8,206 nucleotides of DNA from an uncultured Oscillospiraceae bacterium (GCA_900556765.1 USQH01000063.1:1-8206); one strand, 5' to 3'; positions 1 to 6,444 are shown, counted from the first letter of the stretch. Numbers and translations: made by a program. The notes: generated by a model from the letters alone, not told the origin.

Positions 1-425
1 GCGTGAATCTGCTGGCGATAGATGCCGACGGTTATCCTCGATTTTATGAAAAAAACATTGACTTTTCGTTTGAGCATCCGTGCGCCGGAGACAATGTCGA
101 GATGACGCCGCCGCAAGTGATAGCGCTTGGTTGTGAACACAGTCTGATGACCGGTTCGGCGGAGATCAGAGCGGATTTGGCGGTCCATTTTGAACTTATC
201 AGCGTCAGCGGCGCAAGCCCGCTTATCGACGCTCAGCTTTCGGAGTCGGAGCCGAAGCCCAAGGATGATTTTTCACGACTTGTGATATATTATCCGCACG
301 GCAGGGAAAGAATGTGGGATATTGCGCGCCGATATAATACGACAATTTCCGATATTGCGGCGGCAAACGGAATTTCGGCGGATATTGCCGACGGTGATAC
401 GGTCTTGCTCATACCGCAAAAATAA
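1..425 (+). CDS. SPOCS (DUF3794) and LysM domain protein, SipL-like, C-terminal part
   Basis: This is the C-terminal 140 or so residues of a protein whose 5' end lies outside the window; the frame is open to base 1, so the GTG at 3 is probably not the true start. The first ~75 visible residues read like the end of a SPOCS/DUF3794 domain, with alternating beta-type segments such as the stretch around ALGCEHSLMTGSAEIRADL. An acidic, Pro/Lys linker (about residues 78-90) follows, then a LysM module (about 94-138) with the pattern RMWDIARRYNTTISDIAAANGI and a terminal LLIP. SPOCS plus LysM is the architecture of SipL of Clostridioides difficile, which binds SpoIVA and anchors the spore coat, so a role in spore envelope assembly or peptidoglycan binding is likely. 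SPOCS/LysM proteins of unknown role also occur, so the exact function is inferred. No hairpin terminator was recognised after the stop. Confidence 0.8.
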   Translation, partial: VNLLAIDADGYPRFYEKNIDFSFEHPCAGDNVEMTPPQVIALGCEHSLMTGSAEIRADLAVHFELISVSGASPLIDAQLSESEPKPKDDFSRLVIYYPHGRERMWDIARRYNTTISDIAAANGISADIADGDTVLLIPQK

Positions 426-465
426 GTAATAAGTAAAATAATTTAAATAAACAATCAATTTGGTG

Positions 466-494
466 TTGACAAACGGGCTTTCGGGATTTATCAT
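466..494 (+). promoter_or_regulatory. Sigma-A-type promoter of the acidic micro-protein gene
   Basis: A perfect -35 box TTGACA (466-471) is separated by 17 bases from a -10 box TATCAT (489-494, five of six consensus bases). It sits 42 bases upstream of the start codon at 537, leaving a short leader that carries the GGAGG ribosome-binding site at 523-527. This is the best-matching promoter in the window and implies that the small gene is transcribed separately from the SPOCS/LysM gene before it. Confidence 0.75.
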
Positions 495-536
495 ATATAT
501 AAAGATAAGTGTAATGATAAGTGGAGGTATAGAGAT

Positions 537-668
537 ATGAAACTCGAGAAGTTTGAAGCACCTGAAGCTGAATTGATTGAATATTACGTTGACGATATTC
601 TTACCAAGTCATCCGATGATAATGATATTGCAAGCGAGATCGAGGACGGCGGCGAGGACTATCTGTAA
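537..668 (+). CDS. Small acidic protein of unknown function (43 aa)
   Basis: The ATG at 537 follows GGAGG at 523-527 with a 9-base gap, and the frame ends at TAA 666-668. The product starts MKLEKFEAPEAELIEYYVDD and ends in EIEDGGEDYL. It has 15 Asp/Glu against 3 Lys, no Cys, no His, no signal peptide and no membrane segment. The opening pattern (short basic start, E-x-P-E-x-E, hydrophobic patch, D, Thr/Ser run, acidic tail) resembles small uncharacterised peptides common in Ruminococcus-like Clostridia; that comparison is from memory, and no function is known to me. Its own near-consensus promoter, strong RBS and strong terminator make it a true, probably well-expressed single-gene unit. A peptide precursor is possible given the Gly-Gly four residues before the end, but no modifying enzyme or exporter lies nearby, so this is not claimed. 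Confidence 0.75.
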   Translation: MKLEKFEAPEAELIEYYVDDILTKSSDDNDIASEIEDGGEDYL

Positions 669-671
669 TAG

Positions 672-693
672 CTGATCGGCGCTGCCGCATCAG
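672..693 (+). other. Hairpin just after the micro-protein stop codon
   Basis: CTGAT-CGGC (672-680) pairs with GCCG-C-ATCAG (684-693) across a three-base loop, giving nine base pairs with one bulged C at 688. It begins four bases after the stop codon and has no T-tract behind it, so it is more likely an mRNA 3'-end stabilising structure than a terminator on its own. Confidence 0.5.
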
Positions 694-713
694 TCAGTAC
701 TTCTATTGCTTTT

Positions 714-748
714 AAGAGCACTGCTGATTATTTCAGCGGTGCTCTTTT
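714..748 (+). terminator. Rho-independent terminator of the micro-protein gene
   Basis: A 14-base-pair stem, AAGAGCACTGCTGA (714-727) with TCAGCGGTGCTCTT (733-746), contains one G-U pair and closes a five-base TTATT loop. The stem runs directly into a T-tract (745-748). It lies 45 bases after the stop codon at 668 and should separate this unit from the aldolase gene downstream. Confidence 0.85.
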
Positions 749-837
749 AATGTACCATCGTTCATGTTTTTTAGTGCAAAATTCATTTTATGCATGTAAT
801 TCTGTCAGAACGACAGCAATCGCACTTTTTTGTCAAA

Positions 838-866
838 TTGAGATTGATTTTTTTCTTATATATGAT
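838..866 (+). promoter_or_regulatory. Sigma-A-type promoter of the class II aldolase gene
   Basis: The -35 TTGAGA (838-843, five of six) and -10 TATGAT (861-866, five of six) have exact 17-base spacing in an AT-rich stretch. The -10 box is 41 bases upstream of the aldolase start codon at 908. A short inverted repeat, CTGTC-agaac-GACAG (802-816), lies just upstream of the -35 box and could be an operator, but nothing in the window shows which regulator would bind. Confidence 0.65.
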
Positions 867-907
867 AAAATAATTCTATACTTACTGATTTAAAAGGGGA
901 TAATAAA

Positions 908-1579
908 ATGACAGAAGCAGAAATCAAACAACAGATTTGCGATATTGGTAAACGTATATACGATCGCGGAATGGTAGCTTCAAATGACGGTAATATTTCT
1001 GTAAAGATCAGCGATAACGAATTTCTTTGCACCCCGACCGGCGTAAGCAAAGGCTTTATGACTCCCGAATACATATGCAAAGTTGACCGTGACGGTAAGG
1101 TCATCGAGGCTAACGAGGGATTCAGACCGTCGTCGGAAATAAAAATGCATATGCGTGTTTACCGTGAACGCCCTGATGTAAAGAGTGTCGTTCATGCGCA
1201 TCCGATGTATGCTACTGCTTTTGCAATCGCAGGCATACCGCTCACTCAGCCCATCATGCCGGAAGCAGTAATCGCACTGGGCGAAGTTCCGATTGCCGAG
1301 TATGGCACACCGTCGACCGAGGAGATACCCGACGCAGTTTCAAAATATCTTCAGTCATATGACGCCGTCCTGCTTGCAAACCACGGTGCGCTGTCTTTCT
1401 CCGATTCATTGCTCAATGCGTACCACAAAATGGAATCGGTCGAGTTTTACGCACAGCTTTTATTCCTCGCGCGTCAGCTCGGCGGCCCCAAGGAGCTGAC
1501 CAAGGAACAGGTTGAACGCCTGTACGATATTCGCCGTCAGTTCGGACTTACCGGCAAGCATCCCTGCGACGCGAAATAA
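908..1579 (+). CDS. fucA: Class II aldolase, L-fuculose/L-rhamnulose-1-phosphate aldolase type
   Basis: The 223-residue product matches the usual length of zinc-dependent class II aldolases of the FucA type (E. coli FucA is about 215 residues). Visible family features are SNDGNIS near residues 25-31, the catalytic-acid segment PSSEIKMH with Glu77, the zinc-binding HAHP with His96 and His98, and the third zinc ligand His159 in LANHGAL. The family cleaves L-fuculose-1-phosphate, and in relatives L-rhamnulose-1-phosphate, to dihydroxyacetone phosphate and L-lactaldehyde in the cytoplasm. The start at 908 is supported by AGGGGA at 895-900, seven bases upstream. Because L-rhamnose isomerase is the convergent neighbour, L-rhamnulose-1-phosphate is a likely physiological substrate, although the protein is shorter than classical RhaD (about 274 residues). 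An L-ribulose-5-phosphate 4-epimerase of the same superfamily is a less likely alternative. Confidence 0.85.
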   Translation: MTEAEIKQQICDIGKRIYDRGMVASNDGNISVKISDNEFLCTPTGVSKGFMTPEYICKVDRDGKVIEANEGFRPSSEIKMHMRVYRERPDVKSVVHAHPMYATAFAIAGIPLTQPIMPEAVIALGEVPIAEYGTPSTEEIPDAVSKYLQSYDAVLLANHGALSFSDSLLNAYHKMESVEFYAQLLFLARQLGGPKELTKEQVERLYDIRRQFGLTGKHPCDAK

Positions 1580-1594
1580 GAATACAAATAAAAG

Positions 1595-1630
1595 AATGTG
1601 CGTTTTTAATCTAAAAAACGCACATTTTTT
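1595..1630 (+). terminator. Rho-independent terminator after the aldolase gene
   Basis: AATGTGCGTTTTT (1595-1607) pairs perfectly with AAAAACGCACATT (1614-1626) around a six-base loop and is followed by further T residues to 1630. It starts 15 bases after the aldolase stop. The A-rich left flank gives a T-rich tail on the other strand too, so it may also stop transcripts arriving from the convergent rhaA gene. Confidence 0.85.
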
Positions 1631-1646
1631 CTATAACATAATATTC

Positions 1647-1685
1647 AATCGGGTCGTGCATACAGCTAATATGCACGGCTCGATT
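1647..1685 (+). other. Second hairpin between the convergent aldolase and rhaA genes
   Basis: AATCGGGTCGTGCAT (1647-1661) and ATGCACGGCTCGATT (1671-1685) can form a 15-base-pair stem with a nine-base loop. On the plus-strand RNA all positions pair, two of them as G-U. On the minus-strand RNA those two positions become A-C mismatches. There is only a weak T run after it (TTTG on the plus strand). It may be a back-up terminator for the aldolase transcript or a 3'-end structure. Confidence 0.45.
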
Positions 1686-1718
1686 TGTTGTGTAAATGAT
1701 ATGCTGTTTTTAAACTTA

Positions 1719-2990
1719 TCAGCTTTTGCTGTCGGAAACTTGTTCGTTTCTTGCAAGCAAAACTTCTTTTTCGTATGCGGCAACTTTGTTGTACCAGTCG
1801 GCGGTTTCGATAACTCCGCATTGCTTGCAGTATTCTTCCCAAATGTCACCGAACGGCATGGTTTTTGCTTCCTCGTTGGCGACCATAATCTCTGTGAATT
1901 TCCCATCGTTTTGCAGTTGAGCAAGACGCTCGTGCGGAACGAGCATAGCGCCGAGCAAAGCCTTTTGCATATTGCGCGCACCGACGACCCAAGCGGCAAT
2001 GCGGTTTATGCTTGCATCAAAGTAGTCAAGTCCGATCAGCACACGTTCGTCTGCGTTATTTCGGATGATTTCTGTCGCAATATCCTTCAGCTCGTCGTCA
2101 AGCAGTACGACATGATCGGAATCCCAGCGGATGGGACGGGTAACGTGCAGCGGAATTTTGTCAAAGAAATTGAGCAAAGCCGGGATTTTGTCACTGACGA
2201 CCTCAGTCGGATGGTAATGACCGTTGTCGAGCAGAGGATATATGTTTTTGTGAGTTGCGGCGTAGCTGATGTAAAATTCGTTGCTGCCGACCGTGAATGC
2301 CTCAAGTCCCAGCCCGAATACCTTGCTTTCAAGCGAATCGACAATGAATTCGGGTGAATACTCGACCGAGTAAATCTCGTCGAGGCTTTCCTTGAGCCTT
2401 TTTCTGGGACCGAATTTATCGGCAGGCACGTTTTTGTAACCGTCGGGTATCCAAATGTTGCACAGCGACGGAGTGCCAAGCTGTTCGCCGAAGTAAGCTG
2501 CAATTTTGCGGCAGGCTTTAGCGTGATCTATCCAAAATGTGCGGATCTTTTCGTCGGGATGAGACAGTGTCAGGCTGTCAGCGGCTTTCGGGTGTGAGAA
2601 AAATGTCGGGTTGAAGTCCAGACCGAGTCCGCGTTCTTTTGCAAAATCGACCCATTTTGCAAAATGATGCGGCTGTAGTTTGTCTCTGTCTACCTGTTCG
2701 TCGGTAATGGCGTAGCTTGCGTGCAGGTTAATGCGCTTTTTTCCGGGAATGAGACTCAGCGCTAAGTCCAGGTCGGCCATCAGCTCATCGGCGTTGCGGG
2801 CTTTGCCGGGATAATTTCCGGTGGCGGCAATACCGCCGCTGAGTTCGCTCTGACCTTCAAAGCCGCCTACGTCGTCCCCTTGCCAGCAGTGGATGGAAAT
2901 GGGTATATTCTTTAGGCGCTCAATGGCACTGTCGGTGTCGATTCCGATTCGCGTATAATACTTTCGTGCGTCCGGATAACGATTTTTCAT
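1719..2990 (-). CDS. rhaA: L-rhamnose isomerase
   Basis: This 423-residue protein has the normal length of RhaA (about 419 in E. coli) and is recognisable along its whole length. The near-N-terminal signature HCWQGDDVGGFE (34-45) is followed by GNYPGKARN, LGLDFNPTFFSHP, GEQLGTPS, NIWIPDGYKN and TVGSNEFY. The metal-site segments are DNGHYHPTE (His258) and RWDSDHVVLLDDE (Asp290, Asp292), equivalent to the Mn ligands of E. coli RhaA. It interconverts L-rhamnose and L-rhamnulose in the cytoplasm, the first step of rhamnose use. The ATG at 2990 has GGAGG at 3001-3005 on the same strand, ten bases upstream. It converges with the aldolase gene and diverges from the dehydrogenase gene. No rhamnulokinase, rhamnose mutarotase or transporter lies in this window, so the rest of the pathway must be encoded elsewhere. 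Confidence 0.95.
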   Translation of the reverse strand: MKNRYPDARKYYTRIGIDTDSAIERLKNIPISIHCWQGDDVGGFEGQSELSGGIAATGNYPGKARNADELMADLDLALSLIPGKKRINLHASYAITDEQVDRDKLQPHHFAKWVDFAKERGLGLDFNPTFFSHPKAADSLTLSHPDEKIRTFWIDHAKACRKIAAYFGEQLGTPSLCNIWIPDGYKNVPADKFGPRKRLKESLDEIYSVEYSPEFIVDSLESKVFGLGLEAFTVGSNEFYISYAATHKNIYPLLDNGHYHPTEVVSDKIPALLNFFDKIPLHVTRPIRWDSDHVVLLDDELKDIATEIIRNNADERVLIGLDYFDASINRIAAWVVGARNMQKALLGAMLVPHERLAQLQNDGKFTEIMVANEEAKTMPFGDIWEEYCKQCGVIETADWYNKVAAYEKEVLLARNEQVSDSKS

Positions 2991-3028
2991 TATAATAATA
3001 CCTCCGTAGTTTTCTTTTTATATCCATA

Positions 3029-3057
3029 ATTATACTTAAAATTTTATGATATTACAA
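3029..3057 (-). promoter_or_regulatory. Promoter of rhaA in the divergent intergenic region
   Basis: Read on the minus strand, TTGTAA (3057-3052, four of six consensus bases) is followed after exactly 17 bases by a perfect TATAAT (3034-3029). The -10 box is about 38 bases upstream of the rhaA start codon. The 138-base region between rhaA and the dehydrogenase gene is strongly AT-rich. I could not find an equally convincing plus-strand promoter in it; TATATT at 3081-3086 is a possible -10 without a good -35. Confidence 0.55.
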
Positions 3058-3128
3058 GTCAATTATATATCTTTACGGCTTATATTTTATCGTGCTTAGG
3101 ACAAAATATCATCGGGAGTTGAAAAATA

Positions 3129-4142
3129 ATGAATCGAATTGCTTTTTTTGATACAAAACCGTACGACAAGCTGTATTTTGACTGTCTGAATGACGGGTAC
3201 GATATCAGCTATTTTGAGGGTAAGCTGAATAAAAATTCGGCGCCGGTCACCAAAGGATACGATGCAGTGGTCGCATTCGTCAACGACGATATTAACGCCG
3301 AGACGATCAATATTATGGCTGAAAACGGGGTAAAAGTGCTGGCAATGCGCTGCTCGGGATTTTCCAATGTCGATCTGAAAGCGGCTAAGGACAAGCTTAC
3401 GGTCGTAACCGTGCCGGCGTACTCACCGTATACCGTCGCTGAACACGCCATGGCGCTGCTGCTTTCACTTGACCGAAAGATACACAAGGCGTACCATCGT
3501 ACCCGTGACTTTAATTTCAGCCTTAACGGACTGACCGGCTTTCTTCTGCGCGGAAAGACGGTGGGCGTTATCGGAACAGGAAAGATCGGTCAGGCATTCA
3601 TCGAGGTGTGCAGCGGCTTTGGCGTGAATATAATCGCCTATGATCCGTATCCGCTGAATAATTCGGATATACACTATGTGGATCTGGAGTATCTTTTTAA
3701 GAACAGCGATATTATATCGCTGCATTGTCCGCTTACCGACAGTTCATATCATATTTTGAATAAGCGTGCGTTTGATATGATGAAGGACGGCGTTTTTATT
3801 GTAAATACCTCGCGCGGCGCGCTTATTGATACCGAGGCACTGCTTGATGCGTTGAATTCCGAGCGTGTGAAGGGAGCGGCGCTGGATGTTTACGAGGAGG
3901 AAAGCGACCTCTTTTTCGAGGATTATTCGGGTGTTGTCATTAATGATGATATGCTGTCGCTTCTGATTGCTCATCCGAATGTGCTCATGACCGCACATCA
4001 AGCGTTTTTGACCGACGACGCCTTGAGCACCATTGCCAAAGTGACTTATGCCAATCTGAACGCCGTTCTCAGCGGCGAGCAATGCAAAAATGAGATAGTT
4101 TATAAGTCGAAAAACAGGGAAAAAGCGCCTACTGTAAAGTAA
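3129..4142 (+). CDS. ldhA: D-lactate dehydrogenase-type NAD-dependent 2-hydroxyacid dehydrogenase
   Basis: The 337-residue protein has the full D-isomer-specific 2-hydroxyacid dehydrogenase plan. An N-terminal substrate domain with MRCSGFSNVD (73-82) and the PAYSPYTVAEHAMALLL segment is followed by a Rossmann domain with GVIGTGKIGQ (146-155) and the Asp-containing YDPYP (171-175) that favours NAD. Catalytic segments are NTSRGALID (Arg229), DVYEEESDLFFED (Glu256-258 region) and MTAHQAF (His290). The insert LFFEDYSG...INDD and the HQAFLT ending are typical of the LdhA branch, so reduction of pyruvate to D-lactate with NADH oxidation is the likely reaction. Related 2-keto acids are possible. GGGAG at 3114-3118 supports the ATG at 3129. 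The gene starts divergently from rhaA, so it could balance redox during sugar fermentation; that link is inferred from position only. Confidence 0.88.
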   Translation: MNRIAFFDTKPYDKLYFDCLNDGYDISYFEGKLNKNSAPVTKGYDAVVAFVNDDINAETINIMAENGVKVLAMRCSGFSNVDLKAAKDKLTVVTVPAYSPYTVAEHAMALLLSLDRKIHKAYHRTRDFNFSLNGLTGFLLRGKTVGVIGTGKIGQAFIEVCSGFGVNIIAYDPYPLNNSDIHYVDLEYLFKNSDIISLHCPLTDSSYHILNKRAFDMMKDGVFIVNTSRGALIDTEALLDALNSERVKGAALDVYEEESDLFFEDYSGVVINDDMLSLLIAHPNVLMTAHQAFLTDDALSTIAKVTYANLNAVLSGEQCKNEIVYKSKNREKAPTVK

Positions 4143-4159
4143 ATTTGTTAATTTAAATC

Positions 4160-4206
4160 AAGCACGCCGTTTAAACTCGCTTTATGAGTTCAAACGGCGT
4201 GCTTTA
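4160..4206. terminator. Bidirectional terminator between the dehydrogenase and alpha-galactosidase genes
   Basis: AAGCACGCCGTTTAAACTC (4160-4178) and GAGTTCAAACGGCGTGCTT (4186-4204) form a 19-base-pair stem with a seven-base loop. The single irregular position is an A-C mismatch in plus-strand RNA but a G-U pair in minus-strand RNA. It lies between two convergent stop codons (4142 and 4223), with TTTA then GCGTTTT on the plus side and an AT-rich flank on the minus side, so it probably ends both transcripts. Confidence 0.8.
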
Positions 4207-4222
4207 GCGTTTTAATAATAAA

Positions 4223-6388
4223 TTATATTTTTCTGAAATCAAAAGCGTAGCAGGACCAGTTTTGGTCAAAGGACATAAACTCTATGCCCTTTCTAAGCTG
4301 TTCGCCGGTGTAGACAACGCCCGACTTAATATCCTTGTAAGTGCTGTTTTTGTCGGCGGCAGTTATTTTCATCTTCACCTTTTTGGGAGTTTCAGCGTGG
4401 TTTTGTGTAAATGTTGCAAGGATCTGATTTTTGTCTCTGCTGACAAAGTAGAATGAGTAGTAGGGACAGGTCTGCGGATTGTGTACACGGTAAAAATCAC
4501 CGCGCAATATAGTGTCCTCATTCTGACGGTACTCGGTGACCTGATCGGCAATAATATCTCTGGTCGACTGCGGCAGATCGGGCAGCATCAGCTCGTAACC
4601 GAGAGCGCCGTTTGTTGCAACATGATATGCAAAATCAAACTTATGCATATCGTACGCGGTGCCTGCGGCGTTGGAAACGTGACAACTCATTACGCAGGTA
4701 GGATAGCCGTATGTCGTTCCGTGCTGAATTGGTACGCGTGCACCGGGATGAGTCTGGTCGCTGGTCCAAATCTGTGTTGAGTATTTCATCATGCCGAGGT
4801 CAAATCGACCGCCGCCGCCGCTGCAGTTTTCGATCATAACATTGGGAAAACGCTCGTTAAACCAGCGGTAAAGGCGGTATACGCCGAGCATATATCGGAA
4901 AGAAACCTCGTCCTGACGCTCAGCGGGAAGATAGCTTGACACTACGTTGGACATGTTTCTGTTCATGTCCCATTTGATGTAGTCAATGTCGAGCTTACCG
5001 AGCGTTTCATCAAACGACTTGATGAGGTAGTCGACAACTTCCGGGTTAGCCATATCGAGCACTAACTGGTGGCGTGAGAGCAAGCTCTCTCTGCCCGGTT
5101 CGCCGAGTGCCCATTCGGGATGAGCACGGTACAGGTCACTGTTGGGGTTGACCATCTCCGGTTCAATCCAAATACCGAACTTGAGACCTGATTTTTTAAT
5201 ACGCTTGATCATTGAGCCAAGCCCGTTTTTAAACTTTTTCTCGCAAACGTACCAGTCGCCGAGACTTGATGTGTCGTCGTCGCGGTGACCGAACCAGCCG
5301 TCGTCCATTACCAGCATATCAATGTTTGAACCGGCGCAGGAATCGGCGAAACGGTACATTTTTTCTTCGTCAATGTTGAAGTAGGATGCTTCCCATGTGT
5401 TTAGCACGACAGGCCGCTTTTCAAAGCAGTCGGGCGGCAAAATGTGATCGCGTATAAAGCTGTGGAAATTGCGGGACATCTGACCCAAACCGGCGGCGGA
5501 ATATGTCATGACAGCCTCGGGACTTTCAAATTTCTCACCTTTTTTGATCAGATAACCGAAGTTATCCTGACCGAGACCGCACATTACGCGAACGGTGCCG
5601 TTTTGATCCTGTTCGATTTCGTTAAGGAAACTGCCGCTGTAAACAAAGTTAAAGCCGTATGCGTTGCCACGCTCCTCGGTCGTCTTTCTGTCGCATAGGC
5701 ACAGGAACGGATTGATTGGGTGACTGGATGCACCGCGGCGGCTGCAAAGCGACTGATTGGCATAAACGACAGGATTGCGTTGATAAAAGCGCTCTCTGAG
5801 GTATGTACCGGTCAGCGCAATATAGTCATATTCGCCGGCAGGCATATCTACGCACAGTGACATAGCTTTTTCGATCTTGACCTCACCGTTGCCTTTGCTT
5901 TCCAGCTTAAAGTAGCGCGAAATAACGTCGCACTCGGCAAATACGGTGTAGTAGAGGGTGAGAGTTAAGGAATTCGGCTCGTCCTTCATCGTAATGGCAA
6001 GCGTCTGAGTCTTGTCATCGGCGTCGGCATACGGCAGGCCGTCGATATCAGCCCTGCCACGGAATATTTTATGTGACGCATATGTAAAGTCGGTAACGCA
6101 GCTACCGTTTTGAAATCTCAGTTTAAGTGCAGACGTTCTGAAATCGCCGTTCCCGAAAAAAGGAAACTCAAAAGTGTTGTTATCAGGGGAAAAGCGGTCG
6201 CCAAACTCTTTATAGTAGGGGGCAAACGAATTATGCCTTTTAATATCTGTCGACAGCTTATCCTTTGCAATCGGCTTGCCGTAATACAGATGTATTAAAA
6301 ATCTGTTTTCGTACAGCAAAAACGAGTACTGCGATTTTTTAGTCTTGAGAGTAAAAACGCCGTTTTCTTTGTTGAATGAAATTGACAT
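4223..6388 (-). CDS. Alpha-galactosidase, glycoside hydrolase family 36
   Basis: The 721-residue protein matches the usual GH36 length (about 720-740). An N-terminal beta-sandwich with LIHLYYGKPI (31-40) leads into the TIM barrel. The barrel carries NTWEASYF (330-337), MDDGWFG (361-367), GIWIEPEMVNP (405-415), the nucleophile segment YIKWDMNRN (Asp474), ENCSGGGGRFD (520-530) and the acid/base segment WTSDQT (Asp544). A C-terminal beta domain follows. It should remove terminal alpha-galactose from raffinose-family sugars, melibiose or galactomannan fragments by a retaining mechanism. There is no signal peptide, so it acts in the cytoplasm on imported oligosaccharides. GGAGG (6398-6394 on this strand) lies five bases before the ATG. 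The residues after the acid/base Asp (QTHPGARVPIQ) differ from the common SDxTDAxxRLxIQ form, so specificity could be shifted. The PLP-enzyme gene upstream is on the same strand, 99 bases away. Confidence 0.92.
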   Translation of the reverse strand: MSISFNKENGVFTLKTKKSQYSFLLYENRFLIHLYYGKPIAKDKLSTDIKRHNSFAPYYKEFGDRFSPDNNTFEFPFFGNGDFRTSALKLRFQNGSCVTDFTYASHKIFRGRADIDGLPYADADDKTQTLAITMKDEPNSLTLTLYYTVFAECDVISRYFKLESKGNGEVKIEKAMSLCVDMPAGEYDYIALTGTYLRERFYQRNPVVYANQSLCSRRGASSHPINPFLCLCDRKTTEERGNAYGFNFVYSGSFLNEIEQDQNGTVRVMCGLGQDNFGYLIKKGEKFESPEAVMTYSAAGLGQMSRNFHSFIRDHILPPDCFEKRPVVLNTWEASYFNIDEEKMYRFADSCAGSNIDMLVMDDGWFGHRDDDTSSLGDWYVCEKKFKNGLGSMIKRIKKSGLKFGIWIEPEMVNPNSDLYRAHPEWALGEPGRESLLSRHQLVLDMANPEVVDYLIKSFDETLGKLDIDYIKWDMNRNMSNVVSSYLPAERQDEVSFRYMLGVYRLYRWFNERFPNVMIENCSGGGGRFDLGMMKYSTQIWTSDQTHPGARVPIQHGTTYGYPTCVMSCHVSNAAGTAYDMHKFDFAYHVATNGALGYELMLPDLPQSTRDIIADQVTEYRQNEDTILRGDFYRVHNPQTCPYYSFYFVSRDKNQILATFTQNHAETPKKVKMKITAADKNSTYKDIKSGVVYTGEQLRKGIEFMSFDQNWSCYAFDFRKI

Positions 6389-6438
6389 ATTGACCTCCGT
6401 TTTGTGTATTTGGTTTATATTAATATGTCTTAATATAC

Positions 6439-6444
6439 ATTATA
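6439..6444 (-). promoter_or_regulatory. Possible -10 box of the alpha-galactosidase gene
   Basis: A perfect minus-strand TATAAT at 6444-6439 lies 50 bases upstream of the alpha-galactosidase start codon in an AT-rich 99-base spacer. No good -35 box sits at 16-18 bases; the nearest resemblance, TTACGA, needs an 18-base gap. No clear hairpin terminator separates this gene from the upstream YnbB-type gene, so read-through from it is also possible. Confidence 0.3.

Noticed and set aside
3..5. GTG as the start codon of the SPOCS/LysM gene
   Set aside because: It begins in the middle of a domain, at the very window edge, with no room for a ribosome-binding site; the gene is simply cut by the window.
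537..668. Micro-protein as a SCIFF/ranthipeptide or lanthipeptide precursor
   Set aside because: It has no Cys at all, and no radical SAM enzyme, lanthionine synthetase, peptidase or exporter is encoded nearby.
749..837. Riboswitch or other structured leader upstream of the aldolase
   Set aside because: Apart from the five-base inverted repeat at 802-816, no multi-stem structure or known riboswitch core was recognisable.
1512..2357. A 281-codon plus-strand open frame overlapping the aldolase end and rhaA
   Set aside because: It lies antisense to the well-conserved rhaA gene for most of its length, its translation is Phe/Cys/Val-rich with no recognisable domain, and it crosses the aldolase terminator.
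2991..3128. CcpA-type cre operator in the rhaA/dehydrogenase spacer
   Set aside because: No sequence close to the TGNAANCGNWNNCA form was found there or in the spacer upstream of the alpha-galactosidase.
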